Shown piece after piece: positions 55,042 through 64,000 of a stretch of DNA of 64,000 nt. Within the stretch, counting starts at the first letter, position 1, and every line of letters starts with the position of its first letter. The position numbers were made by a program, and so were the translations under genes. The notes under the pieces are model-generated. The model made no database searches. It was not told the DNA's origin and saw only the letters and a program-made list of their open reading frames with translations. The DNA is from Corylus avellana (taxonomy: Eukaryota > Streptophyta > Magnoliopsida > Fagales > Betulaceae), in the NCBI RefSeq assembly GCF_901000735.1, contig NC_081541.1, forward strand, positions 40,765,021 to 40,829,020, read 5' to 3'.

Positions 55042-55265
55042 GGATATAAATTTCCTACAAATTAGGGTTTAGGGTTTAAGAATGTTTCCAATTAAGTCTC
55101 TAAAAATGTTATGTGTATATTTTGCATGAGTGAAGTACATGTTTTATTTACTCACGGATATAAATTTCCTACAAATTAGGGTTTAGGGTTTAAGAATTTT
55201 TCCAATTCAAGCACTATAAATGTTACGTGTATCTTAAGCATGTGAGAAGTACATTTTTTATTATT
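55042..55265. repeat. Tandem duplication, 114-bp unit, with telomere-like motif
   Basis: Copies begin GGATATAAATTTCC at 55042 and 55156, each containing ATTAGGGTTTAGGGTTTA, two TTTAGGG units. The copies differ at several bases. Confidence 0.88.
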
Positions 55266-55269
55266 ATTA

Positions 55270-57279
55270 ATACTATTAAAAAAAACATGTATTTCTCACA
55301 TGCTAAGGGACATATGACACTTCTAAAAAAAAAATTCTAACAACTTAATTTGTAAGAAATTTCTATCACGTGTAAATAGAGTTGTGGCCATATGTGATTG
55401 CCCAAATAGAGAGTAGTTAGTGTTGAGATAATATAATTCTATGATCACCAATAAAGCAAAAAAAAAATAGCACAATAAAAAATAACAATTGGTCATACAA
55501 GACACCAAAATTTAAATAATTTGACTTAATAAGCATTAGATTAAGAAGAATTTACTAACAAAATGTAAAGTATAAAGAATAGTACAAATAAAACCGCTCA
55601 TTATTTTTTTCTACACCATGAAGCCGTTCACTTTTTTTTTTTTTTTTTTTTTGGAAAGATGTTGTCCTCTCACTTAGTGTATGGCCGAATAGGTATAATA
55701 TATAAATATATCGGTCATGGTGAAGAACATCACCATGACGTAAACTTCTCAATGAAGAAAGCAGCATGTGAGACAAAACCAAGTGAGAAAATAGAAAAGT
55801 AAATAAAAAAAAGGCTGGAGCCCACCATAAGACTTGTGAAATCAAGTCATTATCCAACGGATTGAATAGAGTTGTGGCATCCATAAGCTACCCAATTGTT
55901 TACTTAAAAAAATAATAATAATACTCATAAAATAATAATAAAATTAGAAATTAAAAAATGTGAAATGAAATAACCCTTGAATAACCATTATCATCTATGA
56001 GAGAATGACAATTTCAAGTGTTAGGGTATATGATAGGGTATCTCCGAAATATACTTTAACACCAAAACTATTATATTCTATCTTATTCGATCAATTCACA
56101 ATTAAATGTATTTTTTTTTTTTTATAAAAACAAAACAAAAAAAAGAGAATGTAAAGAATAGTCATCATGCGTTCCAAACTTACCATAAATGAGTAACGTC
56201 CACAATGTTGGTTAAGTAATATGAACGTTAGCTATTTCATTTCTTTTGTCGTTTTAAACATTAATCCCATCACATTATAAGGTTAGTTATGTCATGCATA
56301 TGACCAGAGACCTACTTAAGGGAGACTGACATAGGCTATGACCTCCCTCAAATTTTGAATGGTTCAATATAAATATGTTTTAGGATACATCTTTAGGTTT
56401 TGCCTTAGGCCCCTTAAAGGGGGTCTAAAAAATTAAGTACACGAACAAACCTGACCCCATGTGGCCTATAAAAAAAAAAAATACCCTAATGAACTTGGTC
56501 TAAATTAACACCAGAATTGATGATATTTGTCAGTTAATAAACAAGTTTTAACCGCAATACTTTATTGATCATGAAAAAATACAATTGAAAATATAACTCC
56601 AGCATTATGAGCATAATGTAATTGAAAATTCACACTTTCAAAGATTTTCAAAAGGATACAATACTTCTTGCTTTTAGAGTCACTTATTTAAAGTATATTT
56701 ATATACCATCACTTTATAAAAAAGGTAGTTAATCTACTACTTTTATTAAAAGGCATGAAAGAAATTCACATTTTTCTTGTAGTGTAAGCATAAGAAGATC
56801 AACTATGTACCAACTTATTTATCGACTTGTTGTACTTGTACAAACTTTTTGCATTTCTACCACAAATTTTTGCCATGAATATTGTCAAAACTAGATTTCA
56901 CAACAAATTTGAAGATTCGTTTCTTATTGATTCCTTAATATTATCAATCGAAAGAGAAACTGTTACGAAATTTAGTACATATTCGATCATAAATGATTTT
57001 TGGGATCTAAAAGAACTTTAAGTTCCATTTTAATAAGCAATTGAACTGAAAAATATAATATATTAAGAAAAAATTATTTTGTGCCTTTTCTTTTGCTTAT
57101 ATTTTCTTAACTCGGAATGGGTAGTCATTTTATTTTTTACATATTAGTTTAATCTTTAATTTTAATATATTTATATCCATGCTTAATGCTTTGCCCCTAT
57201 CATTAATGAAACTTCGAAAGAGCAAGACCCATACTCACTAAGAGAAACAAAAAAGATGCATTTTATTTAGAAAAAAATG
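55270..57279. other. AT-rich intergenic region
   Basis: No gene. It includes a T run at about 55629-55652 and a short hairpin-like GGTCATGGTG..CATCACCATGACG at about 55714-55742. Poly(A)/poly(T) tracts are frequent. Confidence 0.4.
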
Positions 57280-57284
57280 CTAGG

Positions 57285-58045
57285 TGTTGACGTAAGGTGA
57301 CTTTAAACCCATGACTAAGGTGTGTCCCCAATGTGTGATCCTTCTCTAAGAAGGAAATGATTTGGTTTTGTCTTATATGAAATCCAAGACCTAGTGGGAA
57401 TACTAAAGACCTACATGCAATAGGAGTTTTGATCAACTTGGATTTCTCCTTCAAGCAACCGACTTTGCTTGCGTATCTATACATGTTTTTGGTCTTCTTG
57501 TGAAGCGTGCGGAAAACATCAATAGAGCCGCACAAGTGAATTTGTGGGCTGCTGGTTGAAGGGCAATAGAGTAGTGCGCCGCATCTCTTGTATTTTCTTC
57601 TTGGTTTCATGAGTTAGAGACAAGAGAGGAAATAAAGGAGAGAAGACAAAGAGCACCAGACTGTTTTCTTTTTGGTTTGGGAGGAGCCCAAAACAAGAGA
57701 GCAAAAGAAAGGGTGCAACTGTGGAAGAGAAAAATAGAGGAGACCATCCGCCATTGTATCCCACCAAAAGAAGAAGAGTTTGTATTCCTGTCTTTTGTAT
57801 TCTCTTTGGGGAATAATTTATATTGTGTGATAGTCAGATTTGGGTGTATTGGGGTTTTGGGTCTAAGTGATTTTCTCTCTACTATATTTTTGTACTCTAT
57901 CTTTCATAGTAAATTTTTTCGTGATCGCCTCTGTTAGTGGACGTACCTCACATTGAGGGAACCACTTAAATCTTGGTGTTATCTTGTGTGTGAGTGTTCT
58001 CGCCTTATTTAACCATAATTGTAATCGTGTGTTTTTTGCACAACA
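57285..58045 (+). repeat. 5' LTR of the copia element
   Basis: TGTTGACGTAAGGTGAC... to ...TTTTTTGCACAACA. Confidence 0.95.
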
Positions 58046-58047
58046 AG

Positions 58048-58060
58048 TAGTATCAGAGCT
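58048..58060 (+). promoter_or_regulatory. Primer-binding site
   Basis: TAGTATCAGAGCT, two bases after the LTR; one mismatch to the usual TGGTATCAGAGC. Confidence 0.85.
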
Positions 58061-58089
58061 CAAGTTCAAGAATCAAATTGACGGCAAAT

Positions 58090-58842
58090 ATGGCGAGTAC
58101 CAAGTTTGAAGTGGAGAAGTTTAATGGGAAGAATAATTTCTCTTTGGCAAAGAAGGATGAAGGATCTGCTGATTCAGCAAGTAGTCCACAATGCGTTATT
58201 GGGAAAGGCGAAGAAACCTAAGAAGATGGAGAATGATGTTTGGAAAGAGATGGATGCGAAGGCTACCTGTGCGATCCGTCTTAATTTGTCAGATGAATGT
58301 GATTGATGAAGAAAAGGTTGAGTCAATTTGGCAGAAATTGGAGAGTTTATATATCGCGAAGAATTTGACGAATAAGTTGTACGTGAAGAAGCAGCTATAT
58401 GGTTTACAGATGGAAGAAAATACAGATCTGTTGGAGCACCTCAATAAGTTCAACATGTTGAATACACAGCTGTTGAATTATGGAGTGAATATTATAGAAG
58501 AAGATAAAGCGATCCTTCTGTTGGCATCGCTTCCCCCTTCTTATGATCATATAGTTATGACATTGTTAAATGGGAAAAAGACTCTACCGTTTGAAGAGGT
58601 GAGGAGATTTCTCTTGTCACATGAGACACGGAGAAAACCTGTCAATGATCAAGTTGATGGGCTTATGGCACGATTTGAGCCAAAGCGCGGAAGAGATAAG
58701 TTTAAGGGGAAAAAATGGCAGAGGTAAGCAATCTCGGTCTATGTCACGATCAGCATAGGGTGAAGAATCTCGGTCAGATGCAAAAGATGTGAAGTGCTAT
58801 TATTGTCATAACAAAGGGCACTACAGAAAATTTTGCAGGCTA
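58090..58842 (+). pseudogene. Copia gag with CCHC zinc knuckle, frameshifted
   Basis: The ATG at 58090 opens MASTKFEVEKFNGKNNF. A frameshift near 58140 moves to KDLLIQQVVHNALLGKAKKP, and another near 58300 moves to NVIDEEKVESIWQKLESLYI and [20 protein letters not shown], up to a stop at 58727. The zinc knuckle CYYCHNKGHYRKFC (C-x2-C-x4-H-x4-C) is at about 58795-58836. This is the RNA-packaging protein of the element. Confidence 0.9.
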
Positions 58843-58984
58843 ATGAAACAAGACCTGGAAGATAAGAAGAATCAGACAGGTTCCACAGATTCAGTTAGTG
58901 TGGCCGATGGTGAGTCTGATGACAGCAAGGCAAGCACAAATGTTCTTTCAGTTTCCTCAGGTAAAATTCTCTCATAGACTCTTG

Positions 58985-60120
58985 GGTTTTGGATTCTACT
59001 TGTTCATATCATATATGTCCGAATAAGATGTGGTTCGACACATTTAAATCCTATAATGCGGGTACAGTGCTAATGGGCAATGATGCTAGGTGTAAGGCCA
59101 TTGGACTAGGTACCATAAAAGTCAGGATGTTTGATGGGATTGTCAGGATACTCACTAATGTCAGATATGTTCCCGATCTTAAGAAAAATTTGATCTCATT
59201 AGGCGCATTGGACTCTTTGGCTATGGTTATTCAGCCAAAGATGGAGTTATGAAAACAACTAAAGGTGCTATAGTGATAATGAAAGGTAAGAAAATTGGCA
59301 ATTTGTATAAGTTACTCGGGGACATAGTTACAGGTGGAGCTGCAGTGTCCACCTCGGCAGAACCAAATAATGGTAACACAGTTTTGTGGCATATGCAGCT
59401 TGGTCATTTAGGTGAGCGCAATATGTTTGAGGTTCACAAGAGGAATGGAAGCAACGAAGAGTCAGCTTTAAGGTGGCGTCTCCTTCAAGCAATTGTGTTC
59501 TCGACTATGTTCACTCAGATGTTTAGGACTAGTTGCGATGCCATCAAACGAAGGTGCACATTATTTTGTTAGTTTTATTGATGATTTTTCAAGAAAGGTC
59601 TGGGTGCATTTTATGAAGCACAAGTCAGAGGTTTTCACCATCTTCAAGTAGTGGATGGCACAGGTGAAAATCAAACGGGAAGAAGAGTGAAGTATCTGAG
59701 ATCGGACAATGGGTTAAAGTACAAAGATACTGCATTTTTGGAATTTTGCAAAACAAAAGGCATTAGTTGTCACTTCACAGTGAGAGGGACTCCACAGTAG
59801 AACAGAGTTGTCGAAGGATGAACAGAACACAATTAAAAAATGCAAGATGTATGAGGTTGAGTGCAGGATAACCAAAGGGTTTCTGGGCTGAGGCAATTAA
59901 TTATGCATGCTTCGTCACCAACCGATCACTAGCCACTAGGATTGACTTCAAGGTTCCAGAGGAAGTATGGTCAGGTAAACTGGTTAATTATTCTATGTTA
60001 AGAATATTTGGTTGTCTGACATATGTTCAAGTGCATAGTAGAGAACGATCGAAATTAGATTCAAAGTCAAGAAAATGTATTTGTCTTGGTTTGGAATTTG
60101 GTGTTAAAGGCTATAGACTC
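58985..60120 (+). pseudogene. Copia protease and integrase, broken
   Basis: The protease site [19 protein letters not shown] starts at 58989 and runs to [16 protein letters not shown]. The pre-integrase LWHMQLGHLGERNMFEVHKR is near 59385. Integrase pieces follow in shifting frames: SFIDDFSRKVWVHFMKHKSE (about 59575), LRSDNGLKYKDTAFLEFCK (about 59695), FWAEAINYACFVTNRS (about 59885) and RERSKLDSKSRKCICLGLEF (about 60045). Several stops are present. Confidence 0.88.
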
Positions 60121-60758
60121 TAGGATCCAGTCTCAAAGAAGAAGATTGCTAGCAGAGATGTGGTGTTTAATGAGGCCAATATGTTAAGAAAGGGTGAGGG
60201 TGAAGCATCGACTGATAGCTAGAAAGGAAACAAGTAGTGGAGGTGGAGCTTGATGAACAACGTTCACTCATAGACATATGTGATGACGAAGAATCGTCAA
60301 GAGATTCAGAGCATCGAGAAGAGCCTTATTCTTTAGGTAGAGGCAAAAAGAAACATGATCAAAAAGCACCGGAGAGGTATAGATTTCAGGACATGGTTTC
60401 CTTTGCTCTAACAGTTGTAGTGGAGTCTCATCGTCTATTTAGAATGGCATGCCGATAGAGGTGGAGTTACTATAGAAAGGTAAAGCTTAGGAATCGATAG
60501 AATTGCTAAAGGCAAAGATGGTTAAAGAGTGCAAATGGGTCTACAAAAAGAATGGGTCAACACATAAAGTTGTGTGGCTTAGAGGACTGCCAGAGAAGCA
60601 TGGTAGTCTGTCTAAACTAGGTCCTATGCTCAAGTTCAAAAGGTGCTTGGACTTGAGTGACACTTATGGATTGTGATAGCCCTTAGTGGCTTGGGCGGAG
60701 GGATCATAAGCAGATTCGTATTTCAGGGACTTGATGGGTTTCAAGTCAAGTTGGAAAT
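60121..60758 (+). pseudogene. Residual copia pol with RT/RNase H deleted
   Basis: The linker after integrase (KKHDQKAPERYRFQDMVSFA, 60345-60405) is followed by a scrap of RT start (KMVKECKWVYKKNG, about 60520) and then KFKRCLDLSD (about 60635), which resembles the very end of pol. YVDD and RNase H motifs are absent, so about 1.5 kb is missing. A purine-poor tract ends at the 3' LTR. Confidence 0.75.
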
Positions 60759-61517
60759 TGTTGACGTAAGGTGACTTTAACCAATGACTAAGGTGGGTCC
60801 CCAATGTGTGGTCCTTCTCTAAGAAGGAAAGGATTTAGTTTTGTCTTATATGAAATCCAAGACCTAGTGGGAATACTAAAGACCTACATGCAATAGGAAT
60901 TTTGACCAACTTGGATTTCTCCTTCAAGGAACCGACTTTGCTTGCCTATATATACGTGTTTTTGGTCCTCTTATGAAGTATGCGAAAAGCACCAACAGAG
61001 CGGCACAAGTGAATTTGTGGGCTACTGTTTGAAGGGCAGCAGAGTAATGCGCCACACCTCTTGTATTTTCTTCTTGGTTTCATGAGTTAGAGACATGAGA
61101 GAAAATAAAGGAGAGAAGACAAAGAGCACCATACTGTTTTCTTCTTGGTTTTGGAGGAGCCCAAAACAAGAGAGAAAAATAAAGGGTGCAACTGTGGAAG
61201 AGAAAAATATAAGGGACCATCCGCCATTGTATCCCAGCAAAAGAAGAAGAGTTTGTAGTCCTGTCTTTTATATTCTATTTAGGGAATAATCTCTATTGTG
61301 TGATTGACGATTTGAGTGTATTGGGGTTTTGGGTCTGAGTGATTTTCTCTCTATTATATTTTTGCACTCCATCTTTCATAATGAATTTCTTCGTGATCGC
61401 TTCCACCAGTGGACGTACCTCACATTGAGGGAACCACTTAAATCATGGTGTTATCTTGTGTGTGATTGTTCTCGCTTTATTTAACCGTAATTGTGATCGT
61501 GTGTTTTTTGCACAACA
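60759..61517 (+). repeat. 3' LTR of the copia element
   Basis: TGTTGACGTAAGG... to ...TTTTTTGCACAACA, followed by CTAGG. Confidence 0.95.
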
Positions 61518-61522
61518 CTAGG

Positions 61523-61668
61523 CCTACAAATAAATTTTACAATTTTTTTTTTTACAATATGATGTTGCACAACATGATTGGATTTTTCAAAATTTGAATT
61601 TATTTCATTTTCAATCATGTTGCATCCCACATCACTTTGTAATTTTTTTTTATAAAATTTGTTCCTTC
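61523..61668. mobile_element. Foldback MITE-like palindrome
   Basis: The left half (AAATTTTACAA, GATGTTGCACAACATGATTG) is mirrored by the right half (CAATCATGTTGCATCCCACATC, TTGTAATTTTTTTTTATAAAATTT). The copia element inserted next to its left edge. Confidence 0.65.
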
Positions 61669-62020
61669 CTCTTTTATTTAATCATTGTGCATAAATAAGT
61701 TTGTAAACGTGCTTCTCTGCCTCTCTCTACCTCTTACTTCTCTTCCTATTTCATTCATAGCCACCTTTGTCGCCTCTCATCGCTATTGGCAGCGGCTCAC
61801 ATCTTGAGACTTGGAGTTTTATGATTGGTCAATGGAAACCCTTAATCCAACCCTTTGACGGGATTGGTACTCTTTTTTGTTCGCAAGAGCATTTATGGCA
61901 TCATGCTCGTCAAAGTAAGATGAACCTCCCCCTTTTATTTTTATTTTTTTTTTGCATTATTTTATTTTATAAATTTAAATGTTCGCTAGTTGTGAGAAAC
62001 ATAAATTATGAAGAGGGCTG

Positions 62021-62147
62021 CTAGGCATCTCAACATTTTTTTCTAAATGATCTGGACCCCACATTCATTTAAGAAAAAAAAATAATATAAATCTATTTAT
62101 TTATTGAATGGACCGGATCATTTGAGAAAAAGTGTTGAGATGTCTAG
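62021..62147. mobile_element. Short foldback MITE
   Basis: About 38-base inverted arms: left CTAGGCATCTCAACATTTTT, right, reversed, CTAGACATCTCAACACTTTT, each continuing through AAATGATC. The loop is about 45 bp. Confidence 0.85.
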
Positions 62148-62149
62148 TA

Positions 62150-62720
62150 TTATCCAATTGTAAATTTGTAATCTTCTATAAAAATTGGTTTTTATGTTGA
62201 GATGAGGAAACATCACCTATTCACCAACATGCTCCAAGTATCACATTCCTCTATGTAATAAGCGTTTGAGTAATGCTATACTTCATACATAGTGACTCTC
62301 TGAAGCTGCCCATGCAGCTTGTGTTATTGTTCGGACATTTTCTCTCGTACTTTTTTATTTTATTTTTTTTTACACAGTTTCTTTAATGTCTTAAACCGCA
62401 AACCTAAGTGCAATTCTACTCGATCCCAAAAAAAAAAAAGATATGTTTTAAGCCCCATATGAGCTAATAATAAAAACTAACAACTTGTTTATAGAAAATA
62501 ATTAAACACGTACAAGTAAACTTTAGCTTCGCTAGAAGTCACATGTTAATATAAATGTTTTCCAAAACCTTTTGATCTAACCAAGTGTCCATGTACTATA
62601 GAAAATCCATACTTCCAAAAATAAGAACTATTAAACAAGCCTTGTTTCGAATAAAACTAATTTAAGAATAAATCAATTCAGAACCATTAAAACTTTTTGA
62701 AAATTCTAAAACGACTCCAA
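62150..62720. other. Non-coding AT-rich stretch
   Basis: No gene recognised. Confidence 0.4.
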
Positions 62721-62724
62721 ACGA

Positions 62725-63577
62725 CACCTATTCAAATGTCTAGGTGATTCACAAATATTAAGCGGAATAAGATCTGACCTAACAATCAATAATCAACCAA
62801 ATACAGATATGTAATGAAAATCAAGAACACAGATATTTGGTTACGAAGAGGAAACCATTTAGAGAACTCTCTAAATGTAAAACCTCTCCGGGGCAGCCAA
62901 ACCCAGGAAATCAATCCACTATAAGAAGAATAAGGAATACAAGAAGAATTACAAAACCTTTGCAATTTACTCTTCCTTGTACACGACAAGCGACCCACTT
63001 GACTTCTACCGCAGTAGCCCTTTCCAGAACATCTGGCACAATTCTTCTATAAGATTTCCTTTCACCGGAACTCCGATTGGCTTCACGTATTTAATCCCTT
63101 CTCAAATAATCTAGAACAATATCTCTCTCTAAGCTCTCTGATTTTGCTCTCCAAAAATACGTACTTGTAAATGTAGCAAAATCGTGTTTAAATAGAAAAT
63201 AACCCTAATAAGTCAGCCAGGTCCGGACCCTGCAGATCTGAGGTCCGGACATGCCTCATAAAATGCACTTTCGGGAACTGGGGTCCGGACCCGGGGAATT
63301 GAGGTCCGGACCCTGCTTGAAAAATCAAGTTTCTGGAAATGGGGTCCGGACCCGGCTTCTGGAGGTCCGGACCCGGACTGTCCAGTCTTCATCAACAACT
63401 CCGATCGATGGGCGTTTGTGGTCCGATTGAGCTGAAATTTTGCAGGGACGTTCATAACACATGAATCTACATTATGAACGGTGGAGATTGGATTCTGAGC
63501 ATTCTATATCAGTGTTTGAGCCGTGAACAGTAGCATCTGCATTTTGGAACTGAATTAAGCCAACACAAGAACTAACA
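62725..63577 (-). mobile_element. 3' LTR of an antisense Sirevirus-like copia element
   Basis: The minus-strand LTR starts TGTTAGTTCTTGTGTTGGC at 63577, directly after a purine tract (63578-63590). It includes GGGTTATTTTCTATTTAAACACG (promoter-like, about 63185-63207). The left boundary is not fixed. It contains an array of GGTCCGGACC motifs. Confidence 0.65.
63218..63385. repeat. GGTCCGGACC palindrome array in the LTR
   Basis: Seven copies of GGTCCGGAC, most continuing CC(C/T)G, within 170 bp, separated by 10-35 bases. Confidence 0.92.
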
Positions 63578-64000
63578 AACTCCCCCTTTGGCAATTCAGT
63601 GACAAAACCAAAATGTCGAGCCAATCCCATCATCTCCCCATATTTACTCCCCCTTTTTGTCACAGAATGACAAAAGGTCTTCATGTTTCCTGAAACACTT
63701 CACAAAATACATCAAGGCATATGTGGAACAAGAAGACATAAATAAAACTCATGAAAAAAAATGATGCGTGATTATAAAGAAACATCAGCAAAACTCCCCC
63801 TCAATGTATGACTCAATTAACAACAGGAAACTGGAAATGCAAAGCATGTTTCTCCCCCTTTAAAAGTTAAATGAACACACATGATAACACATCAATGACT
63901 CATGTATTGCACAATGAATATCCAAAAGCTTTCCTTGATGGACTTCACATCTTTCATCCCGAGGAGGATGCAGCTGGAGAATCTTGAGCAAGTGGAGGCG
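63578..64000 (-). mobile_element. Sirevirus-like 3' non-coding region with repeated polypurine tracts
   Basis: On the minus strand AAAGGGGGAG-type tracts occur at about 63578-63590, 63646-63658, 63792-63802 and 63851-63862. Multiple polypurine tracts between pol and the 3' LTR are a known mark of Sireviruses. The pol gene would lie beyond the right end of the window. Confidence 0.6.

Larger units (their letters stand above)
57285..61517 (+). mobile_element. Complete but coding-dead copia element with CTAGG duplication
   Basis: LTRs at 57285-58045 (761 bp) and 60759-61517 (759 bp) are very similar. CTAGG flanks the element at 57280-57284 and 61518-61522. The interior is only 2.7 kb: gag, zinc knuckle, protease and integrase are present but broken, and RT and RNase H are almost entirely missing. 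It serves as the reference for the related fragments at 19497, 29702 and 42650. Confidence 0.95.

Noticed and set aside
63218..63385. Regular short repeats considered as a CRISPR array.
   Set aside because: The repeat is only about 10 bp, spacers vary from 10 to 35 bases, and the context is a plant LTR.

Overview
This is nuclear DNA from a flowering plant, most likely a woody eudicot. It is intron-rich and AT-rich, and it carries Ty1/copia and Ty3/gypsy LTR elements, L1-type LINEs whose 3' ends read TTACTTATCAAAA, tRNA-derived SINEs and MITEs. There are no bacterial-type operons, rRNA genes or CRISPR arrays. The species cannot be named from the sequence alone.

One host gene can be reconstructed exon by exon, and it fills more than half of the window. 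On the minus strand, from 52807 down to about 18.1 kb, lies a type II (MIKCc) MADS-box transcription-factor gene that most resembles the FLC/MAF clade. Exon 1 (52623-52807, MADS domain), exon 2 (37446-37524, 79 bp), exon 3 (28503-28564, 62 bp), exon 4 (28122-28221, 100 bp) and exon 5 (18663-18704, 42 bp) have the usual MIKC exon sizes, AG/GT borders and compatible phases. A weaker exon 6 (18172-18211) appears frameshifted, and the last exon is unclear. Introns 1, 2 and 4 are about 15.1, 8.9 and 9.4 kb and are packed with transposons. Introns 3 and 5 are about 281 and 451 bp.

Layout. 1-8 kb: a copia remnant, a short internally deleted copia element with a still-open 575-codon RT/RNase H frame, and a decayed gypsy (chromovirus-like) pol. 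8.4-13.8 kb: two related gypsy-type LTRs in inverted orientation around a truncated LINE. 14.2-16.2 kb: a non-autonomous LTR element with a MITE in its 5' LTR. 16.5-17.8 kb: an antisense copia LTR. 18-28.2 kb: MADS exons 6, 5 and 4, with intron 4 holding an antisense copia, which holds a LINE lacking ORF2, which holds a 2.2-kb gypsy solo LTR with a perfect duplication. 28.5-37.5 kb: exons 3 and 2, with intron 2 dominated by one copia element (29702-37070) that has itself been hit several times. 37.5-52.6 kb: intron 1, with many short LINE 3' ends carrying clear target-site duplications, SINEs, an antisense copia and LINE ORF fragments. 53-57 kb: the presumed promoter (two G-boxes) and MITEs. 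57.3-61.5 kb: a complete but coding-dead copia element with a CTAGG duplication. 61.5-64 kb: two foldback MITEs and the 3' end of an antisense Sirevirus-like copia element.

No wholly new enzymatic system was found. The most notable object is the roughly 35-kb MADS-box gene whose long introns are made of nested, individually datable transposons.
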